Origin: DATLSM01 sp049585815
GTDB taxonomy: Bacteria; Actinomycetota; Thermoleophilia; Solirubrobacterales; 70-9
Reading direction: 5' to 3'
DNA length: 64,000 bases
Assembly: GCA_049585815.1 (NCBI GenBank)
Contig: JBAVAR010000155.1
Span: 1 to 64,000, forward strand
A model generated the notes under the pieces. That model was not told the origin of the DNA. It worked only from the letters and a program-made list of their open reading frames with translations, and did not search any database. Position numbers and translations under genes: made by a program. Positions 16,089 through 24,920 of the stretch are shown in pieces. Position 1 is the first letter of the stretch; every line of letters starts with the position of its first letter.

Positions 16089-19000
16089 AGCTCTCGCCCC
16101 TCGCTGTTCTCCTCACCGCGGGGCGCTCGGTCGCGCCGGCAGATCGGAGCGAACTCGCAGAAGGTTGGGCAGACATCGTGGCCGCGTAGCCCCATACGGG
16201 GACCGGGATCACGGCGGATATCGCCGGCTCCAATGCGGGCGACGATCTGCGCAGCCCGACGACGCGCATCGGCGAGCAGCTCCTCGAGGCCACCGGCGTC
16301 GAGCAGGTCATTGCTATAGAGCCCGTAGGAGGCGAGGCTCTCGGCCGCCTCATCCAGGACCACGCCCCGCGGTCGCCGCGTCGAGGTGCCGCGCAGCGGG
16401 TGGTAGAGGCCACCGATCGGCGCCGCGCCCCACTGCTCGGCCACGGCGATCAGGTAGAGCTGAAGCTGGAGTTTCGCCCGCTCCTCGAACTTCTCGCGAG
16501 GGGTGACCCTGGTCGCAAGCTTGTAGTCGAGCACCAGGGCACGGCCCTCGCCGTCTCGATCGACCCGATCGATTGCACCGTGCAGGCGCCAGCCGTCGAT
16601 CTCCAACGCCGGGCGTTGGCTGTCCTCACCCTCGCCGAACCCCGCCTCCAGCAGCCAGGGCTCAAAGCCACCCGGATCGCGTTCGGACTCCTCCTCCAAG
16701 AAGCGATCGAGCAGTCGCTCGACCCGGCGGGCGATCGCCCGCTCGGCGGGTCGGCGGCCCATTTCGCGCTCGGCGGCGATCTCGACCACCAGCTCACGCC
16801 CCCGCGCGACCCAGGCGTCCAAAGACCCAGGACGGGGCAGGGGATCCCCGCCGGGACGCTCGCTGTAGAGCCGGTCCAGCGTGGCGTGCATCAGGCCGCC
16901 CTGAACGAGTGGGTCGGGCCTGGGGCCGAGTGGCTGGGGGTCGAGCTCGTGCCCGGCGAACCAGCGGTAAGAACAGAGGTCAAATTCCTCGAGGGTGGTT
17001 CCGCCAAAGGCGGGAATATTGGCGAGCGACTCGATCACCGCTGGATTGGAAAGCGGACCGGGTGCGCGCGCCGCGGCCGCGGCCGTCAGGGCGATCTCTA
17101 GCCGATCCTCGATGCGTTGCCGAAGATCCCCAACGACACCGGCGCGGTTGAGCAGGGTGTCGAGATCCGCACACTGCACCTGGACGGCGACCGCCCGTGC
17201 CAGCGCATCTTCTGAGGGAGACTCGACGATGGGGGATACCACCTGCGCCAGGTCGCGGCTACGGGTGATCGCCTCCTCGAGATTGCGTGCCCCTTCGCTC
17301 GCCGGCGGGTTGAGCAGGCGCAAAACGGCGTCGACCATTGGCGAGCGGGGCTCGGCGAGGCCGTCTTCGTCACTGTCGCGGTAGGAGAGGAAGAGTCTGC
17401 GGCGGGGGAGGGAGAGGCAGACGTAGAACAGATAGCGCTCCTCGGCCTCGGTGTCGCGCCGCGGCTCCAGGCCGAGCGCGGCGCGCTGCCCTTCCGAAAG
17501 AAACGGGTCGCCGCCGCTGTCGTGGCGGGGGAATTCTCCGTCTTGGAGGGAGCTGACAAAGACATGATCAAAGCGCCCTGCTCGCAGCCGGTAGGGGCTG
17601 GCAATCCTCACCCGCCCCTCAACCGGACCGCTCCAGGCGCGGAACTCGATGCTCGCGATCGTCGCCGCGAGATCCGTGGGGCTCTGTTCAGCCCCGTCCA
17701 TCTGGCCGAGATCGACGAGCGCGCCCGAGATCGCCGCAGCGGCCCGCAGCTCAAACCCTTCTCCGCGTCCCGGGCTCGGGCCGTCCCCCCGCCCGCGCAG
17801 GGGTCGGGCCGCAAGCCTCGCCGCGAGATGCCCGATCTCCTCCACTAGCGCCGCGCCTGAGCGCCGCGCCGCCTCCCGTACTCGGGTCAGGTCGTGTGGC
17901 GCCTCGCCGTCCCAGAGCTCAAGGGCCGCTGCGGCGCTCTCCACCCTGCCGCGAAGCACCGAGCGCTCAAACCAGTCGACCCGCCGCGGCGATACTCCCG
18001 AAGGTCCGCGCAGAAATCGCAGCAGATCGCGGGCGCGCGCGGATCCGAACTCGGCCTCGAGCAGGGCGATCAGCCCGCCGCCGACCGCCGTGCCCGCGAC
18101 CGGAAGGTCTGCCTCCAGCGCGGTTGCGATCCCGTATGACTCGAGCACCGACGCGATCAGCGGCCCGCGCCGCGCCGGGTCCCGCAGGGCGATCGCGATC
18201 TCATCCGGCTCGACCCCGCCGGCGATCAGCTTCGCCACCTCGGTTCCGATCGCCTCGGCCTCACCCCGCGTGCCGGCCGAACGCAGCAGCGTCAGGTCCC
18301 CGTCCGGCGGGCGTCGCTGACCGCTGGGGCGACAGAAGCCGCGCTCAAGATGGAAGAGCAGCGCGCTGGGCGTGTTGGCCGGGTCCGCCTCTGTACGGGT
18401 TTCCGCGTCGACTCCGATCCGGTCGCGCAGCTGCACAAGGAGCGCACTACGGGCCCGCAGCGCTGCGCTGCCCTCCTCGTGGGGTAACGCCACGGTCACA
18501 TCGGCTACACGTGCGAGGCCTTCTAGGAGCTCAAGCTGACTCGGGGTCAGATCGTCGAAACCGTAGAGAAAGACCGGGCGCTCCCTCCATTGTCCTCCCG
18601 AGCGCTGAAGCAAAGAGATCGCCTCGCGGGCGACTTGGTGCGAATCAACCAGGCAGAGCCGCCCGCGCACTTCCTCATATCTCGCAAACAAGCCCGCGAG
18701 GTCGCCCAGATAGGCGGAGCCCTCGAGGGTGCCGGCGCCGGCCTCCACTGCCTCGGGGCCAAGACCGGCTGATTGCAGCTCATCCAGCAGCCGCTCGAAG
18801 GCATGCGCGAAACCGGGATGTGCGGCGGAGTGGCGCAGCGGCCCCAGTCGCCCCCGCTGCTCTTGGATCGCGATCGAGACCACTCGTCGGCGCTGCGTCA
18901 TCGTCATTTCCGCGCCCGGCGGTGAGCCGCAGGCTCTTGCGACCTCCCGCGATAGCCCGCCGAATGTCATCGTTGCTCCACCGAGTGCCGCGCCGCTCAG

Positions 19001-19144
19001 GCAGAGCTCCTGCTCGAAGGCAAATACGTCGTCGGCGTTGGGTACGACGAGCACCGGGTCGTGGTCCAGCGCCGCAGTGAACCGACGGCGGAGCAGGCCG
19101 GCCCGACCCGAGTTGGGAGGCCCGAGGATCAGACTCAGAGGCAC
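16085..19144 (-). CDS. AddB-like PD-(D/E)XK nuclease / inactivated helicase
   Basis: The ~1019-residue protein has a degenerate P-loop at the N-terminus (LILGPPNSGRAG, lacking the GKT Lys). Helicase-like regions follow, then a C-terminal nuclease (LVLDYKLATR). Candidate 4Fe-4S ligands are one Cys before the nuclease (FDLCSYRWFA) and the cluster C-x3-C-x5-C (CPTFCEFAPIC), as in AddB. It overlaps the AddA-like gene by 4 bases, so the two should form one complex in 1:1 supply. GTG 19144 gives MPLSLILG; TTG 19186 is an alternative. Loss of the Walker Lys means ATPase activity rests with the partner, as in known AddB proteins. Confidence 0.85.
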   Translation of the reverse strand: MPLSLILGPPNSGRAGLLRRRFTAALDHDPVLVVPNADDVFAFEQELCLSGAALGGATMTFGGLSREVARACGSPPGAEMTMTQRRRVVSIAIQEQRGRLGPLRHSAAHPGFAHAFERLLDELQSAGLGPEAVEAGAGTLEGSAYLGDLAGLFARYEEVRGRLCLVDSHQVAREAISLLQRSGGQWRERPVFLYGFDDLTPSQLELLEGLARVADVTVALPHEEGSAALRARSALLVQLRDRIGVDAETRTEADPANTPSALLFHLERGFCRPSGQRRPPDGDLTLLRSAGTRGEAEAIGTEVAKLIAGGVEPDEIAIALRDPARRGPLIASVLESYGIATALEADLPVAGTAVGGGLIALLEAEFGSARARDLLRFLRGPSGVSPRRVDWFERSVLRGRVESAAAALELWDGEAPHDLTRVREAARRSGAALVEEIGHLAARLAARPLRGRGDGPSPGRGEGFELRAAAAISGALVDLGQMDGAEQSPTDLAATIASIEFRAWSGPVEGRVRIASPYRLRAGRFDHVFVSSLQDGEFPRHDSGGDPFLSEGQRAALGLEPRRDTEAEERYLFYVCLSLPRRRLFLSYRDSDEDGLAEPRSPMVDAVLRLLNPPASEGARNLEEAITRSRDLAQVVSPIVESPSEDALARAVAVQVQCADLDTLLNRAGVVGDLRQRIEDRLEIALTAAAAARAPGPLSNPAVIESLANIPAFGGTTLEEFDLCSYRWFAGHELDPQPLGPRPDPLVQGGLMHATLDRLYSERPGGDPLPRPGSLDAWVARGRELVVEIAAEREMGRRPAERAIARRVERLLDRFLEEESERDPGGFEPWLLEAGFGEGEDSQRPALEIDGWRLHGAIDRVDRDGEGRALVLDYKLATRVTPREKFEERAKLQLQLYLIAVAEQWGAAPIGGLYHPLRGTSTRRPRGVVLDEAAESLASYGLYSNDLLDAGGLEELLADARRRAAQIVARIGAGDIRRDPGPRMGLRGHDVCPTFCEFAPICRRDRAPRGEENSEGREL

Positions 19145-19228
19145 CCTTCCCAGCTTATGCGTGCCCTCGGCGCGTTGGCGGCGCAAATTGCGCGCTGATC
19201 GCGCCGCTTTGCCGTCTACCGGCCCCTC

Positions 19229-19234
19229 TAGATT
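19229..19234 (+). promoter_or_regulatory. -10-like box before the 151-residue hypothetical gene
   Basis: TAGATT lies 9 bases before the ATG at 19244 in the gap between divergent genes. No ribosome site is seen. Confidence 0.42.
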
Positions 19235-19243
19235 GGCCTACGC

Positions 19244-19699
19244 ATGGCCCTATGCTTCGTAGACCCAGCCGACGCGATCCGTGCGATCTCGGACTCGGTC
19301 GGTCGTGAGGCCCGCCGCCAATTGCTAGGCGAGGCCGTCCGCTCGTGGGTCGACGAGATTCCTGACGCCGAGCTCGAGGTTCACTACGCCAAGGCCCTCT
19401 CCGAGCTGGATGAGCACGATCTCTCGATGCTGGCCGCCTGGCATGGCTCACTGGAAGTTGGCCACCCGCTTCCTAATCGCGATTTCCTGATGGGCGCCTT
19501 CGGCTCGCTCGGCGAGTACCGGCGGGAGGCACTCAAGCTCGCCGCCGGCTTCCGCGGGGAGGAGGCCGTCGACGCCGGCGTTACAGAAGACGACGCCCTG
19601 GAGCTGGTTCTCAGCCTTCTATCCCCGCCGCGCCTGATGGAGCTGGCAGTGGAGGCCGTCGACCTTTACGTCTGGGATCGCGCAGGTTCAGACAACTAA
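19244..19699 (+). CDS. hypothetical helical protein
   Basis: The 151-residue acidic protein is predicted by eye to be mostly helical (ADAIRAISDSVGREARRQLL, LSELDEHDLSMLAAWHG, ALELVLSLLSPPRLMEL). It has no signal peptide, membrane segment or recognised motif. The gene is divergent from the AddB-like gene and convergent with the HAD gene. Its coding character is supported by codon use and a promoter-like box before the ATG. Confidence 0.65.
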   Translation: MALCFVDPADAIRAISDSVGREARRQLLGEAVRSWVDEIPDAELEVHYAKALSELDEHDLSMLAAWHGSLEVGHPLPNRDFLMGAFGSLGEYRREALKLAAGFRGEEAVDAGVTEDDALELVLSLLSPPRLMELAVEAVDLYVWDRAGSDN

Positions 19700-19769
19700 T
19701 CCCACAGGCAGGCGGATTTCAGGCCTCCCCCGTGGTCCGGTTTCGGTGCTCGCACCATCCGGAGCTCTC

Positions 19770-20450
19770 TCAACCCGCTGCCTGCGCTCCCCTGCCTGGT
19801 TGGGCTTCAGGAGCTCCGAGGAGCTGGTTGATCTCGGCAATCGCCTGCTCGTTATCGCAGAAGTGGACCGCCCGCATCCCGGCGCGCCGCGCCCCCTCGC
19901 AGTTGAGGGCGACATCGTCGACGAAGAGGCAGGCCTCGGCGGGTGCCCCGATCCGCTCCAGCGTCAATTGATAAATCTGAGCTTCGGGCTTGCGGAAGCC
20001 GACAAAGCCTGAGTCGACAACAACCTCGAAGATCTCATCGACCGGCAGCATTGAGCGCCACAGCGGCTCCCACTCGCGCACGTTATTGGTCAACATCGCC
20101 ATCCGGTGTCCGGCTGCCCGCAGCCCCCGCATCAGCTCGATCATCGGCGGGTTCGGGTCAAGTGCCTCGAAGTAGATCTCTTTGAAGCGGTGCAGGTGGG
20201 GGCGATGGCCCAGCAGTGGCTCCAAGCCTTCGCCGAGTCGCTCCAGGAAGGCGAGCTCTGCGATCTCGCCCCGCTCCAGCCTGTACAGGGGGTTCTCTCC
20301 GTCCTGCTCGGCGATTGCCTGCATCGCCTTGCCGAGCGCTTCGGTCGAGATTCCGGTCTCGTCCTGGAAGGCCATGAAGGAGCCGAGCAGTGGAGTTGTG
20401 AGCACCCCTCCGAAATCCGAGATCACCACCTCAATTTTCCGGTCAGCCAT
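19770..20450 (-). CDS. HAD-superfamily hydrolase, YihX/epoxide-hydrolase-N-like
   Basis: The 226-residue protein carries HAD motif I as D12-F-G-G, motif II LTNN, the motif III lysine in FRKPEAQIY and motif IV FVDDVALN. The second Asp of the usual DxD is Gly14, as in YihX-type sugar phosphatases and related proteins, so the general acid differs from classical HAD phosphatases. The substrate is unknown. The ATG at 20450 overlaps the stop of the upstream gene by 8 bases, so the two are probably co-translated. Confidence 0.85.
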   Translation of the reverse strand: MADRKIEVVISDFGGVLTTPLLGSFMAFQDETGISTEALGKAMQAIAEQDGENPLYRLERGEIAELAFLERLGEGLEPLLGHRPHLHRFKEIYFEALDPNPPMIELMRGLRAAGHRMAMLTNNVREWEPLWRSMLPVDEIFEVVVDSGFVGFRKPEAQIYQLTLERIGAPAEACLFVDDVALNCEGARRAGMRAVHFCDNEQAIAEINQLLGAPEAQPGRGAQAAG

Positions 20451-20835
20451 CAGATCGCACGACCTCATAGTGGCCGAGTCCCTCGCGCCCCTCAACCGAC
20501 CAGCGGAAGAAGGCGAGCTCGGATCTGAGGGCGGGATGACGCACGGCAATTGAGCTGATCAGCGTTCCGGCCCCCCGCAGCGGCTGCCCGTCCTCGCCGT
20601 CAGGCCAGAGCTCCAACGTGGCCCGGCGCTGCACACCGTCGGGCCCGTACTCGGTCGAGAGCAGCGTTTCTGCGATCTCGGCGGGCGCGCCGTCGGCACC
20701 GCACATCACCGCCGCAACCTCCTCCTCGCCATGTCCCGCGGCGCCCCGCGGGCGGACCGCCGTCAGCGCCAGCAGGCCACCGTCGGCAAAGACGATCCCG
20801 ATTGACCGCCGCACGATCTGAGCCTGCTCACCCAT
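20443..20835 (-). CDS. hypothetical protein
   Basis: The 130-residue protein has alternating strands (SIGIVFADGGLLALTAVRPR, ATLELWPDGED, GAGTLISSIAVRH, LAFFRWSVEGREGLGHYEVV) that suggest a compact beta sandwich or lipocalin-like fold. No signal peptide or motif is recognised. It overlaps the HAD gene by 8 bases and is probably the first gene of a two-gene operon. Confidence 0.65.
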   Translation of the reverse strand: MGEQAQIVRRSIGIVFADGGLLALTAVRPRGAAGHGEEEVAAVMCGADGAPAEIAETLLSTEYGPDGVQRRATLELWPDGEDGQPLRGAGTLISSIAVRHPALRSELAFFRWSVEGREGLGHYEVVRSDG

Positions 20836-20919
20836 AGGTTCGGCAGCCTAATGAGTCCATCCACCGCCGGGCTGCTTCATTGCGCGAGTCGCAATATCGA
20901 GGGAACGTCAGCGTTTGGC

Positions 20920-20925
20920 TACCAT
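20920..20925 (+). promoter_or_regulatory. -10-like box for the DUF59 gene
   Basis: TACCAT is followed by 6 bases and the ATG at 20932. There is no Shine-Dalgarno sequence, so a leaderless mRNA is likely. Confidence 0.45.
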
Positions 20926-20931
20926 GCCTTC

Positions 20932-21249
20932 ATGATCGAGAACGAGATTGCGGCGGTGAGCGAGGACGACGTGATGGAGGCCCTTGAGGAGGTCATCGAC
21001 CCCGAGCTGGGCCTCGACTTCGTTTCGCTCGGGCTCGTCTACGACGTCGAGATCGAGAGTTCGGAGGTCTACGTCACCTTCACCCTCACCACCCCCGCCT
21101 GCCCGATCGGCCCGCAGGTCTCCGAGCAGATGAAGGAGTTCGTCGGTGACCTCGAGGGAGTAACCGCCGTCCACCCGAAGATGGTCTTCGACCCAGCATG
21201 GTCCCCGGAGATGATGACCGAGGACGCCAAGTTTGCACTCGGTTTCTAG
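20932..21249 (+). CDS. DUF59 / MIP18-family (PaaD/SufT-like) protein
   Basis: The 105-residue protein has the family core (ALEEVIDPELGLDFVSLGLVYDV, FTLTTPACPIG) with the conserved Cys of the TxxxCP motif. DUF59 proteins assist iron-sulfur cluster maturation or act as subunits of phenylacetyl-CoA oxygenase. Here no paa genes are near, and the SUF genes lie about 20 kb away. Its stop codon overlaps that of the convergent gene in the palindrome CTAG (21246-21249). A diverged copy of its last codons is found at 28892-28927. Confidence 0.88.
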   Translation: MIENEIAAVSEDDVMEALEEVIDPELGLDFVSLGLVYDVEIESSEVYVTFTLTTPACPIGPQVSEQMKEFVGDLEGVTAVHPKMVFDPAWSPEMMTEDAKFALGF

Positions 21250-21590
21250 CCACGGTCTGCGGGGTAATGGAGGGCGGTTTCGTCTCCCTTCCGTCCCATG
21301 ATGATGTTGTGTATCGCGAGGTCGACGACCTGGAAATCAGGGAGGTCAATGACCGGTTCGTCGTCCATGACAGCAAGCCGACCCCGCCAGATGCGGTCTT
21401 CCATGAAGCGCTCAAAGTCCGCACGTGTCTCCCAGAGGTCGAACACATGGAACCTTTCCTCGAACTGGCCCGCGCAGTGAAAGATCAGTCCACGCGGTGG
21501 ATGATCTTGGAGGCCCGAGGTCCGAATCACGGTGTCATAGAGATCCGCGCTCATACCCGCAGAGAACCGAATGATTGTTCCGACCGCCAT
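21246..21590 (-). CDS. hypothetical protein, ABM-like dimeric alpha/beta-barrel fold suspected
   Basis: The 114-residue protein has the layout of antibiotic-biosynthesis-monooxygenase-like ferredoxin folds: TIIRFSAGMSADLYDTVIRT, then GLIFHCAGQFEERFHVFDLWETRADFERFMEDRI. The start has a strong GGAGGAGGAG ribosome site. No catalytic residue can be assigned with confidence. It is the last plus-strand-facing neighbour before a long non-coding stretch. Confidence 0.65.
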   Translation of the reverse strand: MAVGTIIRFSAGMSADLYDTVIRTSGLQDHPPRGLIFHCAGQFEERFHVFDLWETRADFERFMEDRIWRGRLAVMDDEPVIDLPDFQVVDLAIHNIIMGRKGDETALHYPADRG

Positions 21591-21971
21591 CTCTCCTCCT
21601 CCGTCGGGTCTCTTCGTGGCGACTCTATAGCCAACGCGCTGTTCCCGACGGCCGCTGACTGAGGCTGTTCGATCGATTTGCGCTCTCCCTCGACTCGATG
21701 CAGATCGGGCCGCACATGACCCTGGGTCCTGCCTGTATTAGCGGTGCCGAGGAGCGCTCCTGGCTGGCCAGATCGGCGGCTCCCTGAGGGCAAGGTGCAT
21801 CTTGGGGGCAGAGCTAAAGGCTCCCAGGCCCCGTTATCGGTTCGCCAAAATGGTGGATGCCGAGCACATCCCTTGTTGCCTATCGATCGGGGGGAGCGCC
21901 GGTGCCCACCCGGTGTGGGAGCAACGGATCGACATGTCGATTCCCGCGCGGCCACTGACTCGACCTGCACC
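21591..21971. other. non-coding gap
   Basis: There are 381 bases between two minus-strand genes. No open frame has convincing codon use, and I see no tRNA, strong hairpin or known riboswitch core. The promoter of the downstream 114-residue gene must lie here. Confidence 0.5.
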
Positions 21972-24032
21972 TCAGGTCGTGATGCCTCGGGTGCCTCTAT
22001 GCGTTGGGGCCTGCGTAAGCGGCTGCGGAGCCCCGAAGTACCAACCCTGGCCGTAGTCAACTCCAAGCGTGAGGAGCGTCTCCATCACGTCCTCGTTCTC
22101 AACACCCTCCGCGATCGTTTTCTTCTCAAGTGAGCGGGCAATCTCCACAATCGACCGGACGATTTCCTTGTTCACCGGGGCCTCGTTAATCTCGCCAACG
22201 AACTCCATATCAATCTTCACGTACCGGGCGGGTAAATTCTTCAGATAATCGAATGATCCAAAGCCTGTACCAAAATCGTCGAGTGCCAAATCACACCCAA
22301 GCTCGCCAAGGGCCAGGACGAACTCCAAGGCCCGATCGAAGTCGGTCACTACAGCTGTCTCGGTTATCTCAAAAATCAGATTGCCGGGGTTCAGACCCGT
22401 GGCTATCGCTCTGGTCACCGCTGCGAGGATTCCCGGATCGCCGATTGAGCGAGCTGACAGATTCACCGTGAAGGGCTCGCGCCTGGCGAGGTCAAGCGCT
22501 TGCCCAACCACCCAGCGGTCGATCTGACCGGTGAGTGAGAACTCCTCTGCGATGGGAAGGAAGTCAGATGGCGGAATAACCTTCCCGCTCTCTGAGAGCA
22601 TCCGAATTAGCAGCTCCCGGCGAACAACCCTCCCGCCAGGTAGGTCGACAATCGGCTGGGCGTAGAGCACGAACCGCCCTTTGTCCAGGGACTCTTGGAG
22701 GCCTCGCACCTGTGTCAGGACGTTTCCAACCTCTCCCTCATACACTGTGGATTGGGAGCCGCCGGCGTCCTTGGACCAGTACATTGCCGCGTCGGCCGCA
22801 GCTAGGACGTCGTCTCCAGTCGGCCTCTCGGCGCCCCCCAAAAGCGCGATTCCGGTACTGACCTCGACCGGTGGCCCGATTGGGCGCTCATTAAGTTGAG
22901 CACGAATCTCAGTTGCAACACCGAGTGCCTGGCTCCTTGAGGCCTCTGGCAAAAGAACCGCGAACTCATCCCCTCCAATGCGCGCGACGAAGTCTGTCTC
23001 GCGCAGTCTGCTTGTCAACACTTGGGCGACGGACTTCAACCGAGCGTCACCGACACGATGTCCATAGGAGTCATTGGTCAATTTGAAATTGTCGATGTCA
23101 ATCACCAGTAGGGCACCGCCGTGGTCATAGCGGGCAACGTGGCGGACAACCCGCTCAAGCTCGATGAGGAACCTGCGGCGGTTGGCGATGCCCGTCAACG
23201 AATCATGTTCGGAGATCTCCCTGAGACGGCGCTCCATTTCTTTGCGCTCGGTGATGTCGACGACGATGATGCCAATTCCAATTACCTCACCGCCGAGGCG
23301 AACGGGGTAAAAACTGGTCAGCCAGGTGTGCTCGCGCTCGGGGTCGCCCGCAAGCACTCCGGATGCTTCCGAGTTGATCACCGGCTGCTCGGTCTCAATC
23401 ACCCCCTTGTATAGGGGCTCCAACCCCGGCCAAAGCTCCGGGACGATCTCCGCCACAGTGCGCCCGATCTGTTGGGCGGGCGGAATCCCGTTGGTGGCGG
23501 CGAGTGCGCTGTTCATGCGAATCACCCGGAAATCCCTGTCGCAGAAGCCGAACCCCACTGGCGCTGTGCTCTGCAGCGTCTCCAGGAGAGAATCCGTCTC
23601 CGCTTGTTGGCGCTCTGAGTCCTGCAGGCGTTCCTCGAGTAGGTAGCGATCCTCCACATCAATCGCCGAGCCAATCCATCCCACCCACCCGCCGTTGTCA
23701 TCTCGTACCGGAGATGCGCGACACATGTGCCTCCGGTATCTCCCATCGGCACCACGGAGCCGCACATCCACCGCATAATCAGCGTTGTTTCTCGTGGCAT
23801 CTCGCCAAGCAAGTTTGGCGCGGTCCACATCCTCTGGATGGACAAGATCGATCAAATGCCAGCTTGAGCGCTCATCCTCCGGGAGTCCCGTGTATTCGAT
23901 GCCCCGCCGATTGAGGGAGCGCGGCGTGCCATCGGGTTCGGCGGTCCAGACGATTTGCCGTAGCGAGTCAACGATTGTCTCGAAGTCGACCTCGGGTGAA
24001 TCTTGGGATCGATTGTTATCTGATGGGTGCAT
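21972..24032 (-). CDS. PAS-PAS-GGDEF-EAL cyclic-di-GMP protein
   Basis: The 686-residue cytoplasmic protein has two PAS/PAC domains (about 15-130 and 150-265), then GGDEF and EAL domains. The cyclase site is intact (R-I-G353-G-D-E-F357) with an inhibitory I-site R344-E-T-D347 five residues before it. The EAL signature is E473-L-L with Glu kept. The later residues are also present (NLSARS, EITET, D585-D-F-G-T-G, VKID, AEGVE, YGQGWYFGAP), so phosphodiesterase activity is plausible. The PAS domains would sense an unknown signal. It has no membrane segments and no obvious partner gene, and non-coding DNA lies on both sides. Confidence 0.93.
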   Translation of the reverse strand: MHPSDNNRSQDSPEVDFETIVDSLRQIVWTAEPDGTPRSLNRRGIEYTGLPEDERSSWHLIDLVHPEDVDRAKLAWRDATRNNADYAVDVRLRGADGRYRRHMCRASPVRDDNGGWVGWIGSAIDVEDRYLLEERLQDSERQQAETDSLLETLQSTAPVGFGFCDRDFRVIRMNSALAATNGIPPAQQIGRTVAEIVPELWPGLEPLYKGVIETEQPVINSEASGVLAGDPEREHTWLTSFYPVRLGGEVIGIGIIVVDITERKEMERRLREISEHDSLTGIANRRRFLIELERVVRHVARYDHGGALLVIDIDNFKLTNDSYGHRVGDARLKSVAQVLTSRLRETDFVARIGGDEFAVLLPEASRSQALGVATEIRAQLNERPIGPPVEVSTGIALLGGAERPTGDDVLAAADAAMYWSKDAGGSQSTVYEGEVGNVLTQVRGLQESLDKGRFVLYAQPIVDLPGGRVVRRELLIRMLSESGKVIPPSDFLPIAEEFSLTGQIDRWVVGQALDLARREPFTVNLSARSIGDPGILAAVTRAIATGLNPGNLIFEITETAVVTDFDRALEFVLALGELGCDLALDDFGTGFGSFDYLKNLPARYVKIDMEFVGEINEAPVNKEIVRSIVEIARSLEKKTIAEGVENEDVMETLLTLGVDYGQGWYFGAPQPLTQAPTHRGTRGITT

Positions 24033-24920
24033 GCAGGCGGCACATAGGATCTACTGAATCACGCAGTCCAAATTGCGGCGCGGAGGCCTATCAGCGCCTT
24101 GGCGTGAAGTTGGTGCCGTCATTGCGGGCCCACCGCTTGACCGGGGCACAGAGGCTTGCCCCCCCAGTCCCCTTGGCACAATGACCTACGACAGGTAATC
24201 GGCTCAGGCACCACCTCATCCATCCCCGTCTTGGGCAGACTAATTTTCTGGGCAGGCGCCAAAGGTGGGCGGACCCAAATCCGGGCAGTTGGGTGGCGTC
24301 CGCCATCCGCGGTGAGCGGGCCGTGTGAGACTCTGTGCGGTACTGCGACCGGAACGGCCTTAGGCATACTCTCCGCCCGTACGCTGTGCAATCTCTTGCT
24401 ACAACCTCGTTGGCAACCGGGCCATGTCGAACCCGATTGGCGGGGCCAGATAGTCGGCCAGTCAAACGCGCAGCGCCAGTCGACAAACGAGCGACCGCTT
24501 TCCTGAATCTAGCACGGTTTCTCTTGACTAAAGAGATATTTCCAAATCTTTATCCACCGGGTTAGTGCCACCGAAATACAGTAGGACCTTGTCAATCAAT
24601 CGCAGTCAGCGGACGATCACCTCATACGCTTTCTCGATTCCATCGAGGGACCTCGCTCCAGCCGGCGCCCAATACACCACCACCTGCGAGAGCCGGTTCC
24701 CCGACGCCTTGCTGGACCAAACTTCGCTTTCGGCTCATCAAGTTGCTTGGAGCCTGTCTGCATCCGAGACCCCCAAGAAGGCCCCAAACAAGTTTGAATC
24801 AATCGCAGACCAGCCTGGGGGAGGTGATGCGGAAGTCGAGAGCTTGCTGAATCCATGCTCGTTGAGCTTCATTACTATGATTCGCTGCACGGTCGAAAGT
24901 CGGTTGGCCGCCCTGATCGA
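24033..24920. other. long non-coding stretch with lower-GC segment
   Basis: There are 888 bases without a credible gene; open frames on both strands have poor codon use and no domain. The part around 24510-24610 is AT-richer than the surroundings. It includes a 6+5+6 inverted repeat (TCTCTT-GACTA-AAGAGA, 24520-24536) that contains a TTGACT -35-like hexamer, but no convincing -10 follows. It may hold decayed sequence and the promoter of the downstream secreted protein. Confidence 0.45.

Noticed and set aside
21199..21206. GTCCCC shared upstream of the DUF59 end and its remnant
   Set aside because: The distance to the matching codons differs by one base, so it is not in frame and probably coincidental.
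24091..24486. Open frames in the 24.1-24.5 kb gap on both strands
   Set aside because: Codon use is irregular, no domain is visible, no ribosome site, and competing frames overlap; they look like chance openings in GC-rich DNA.
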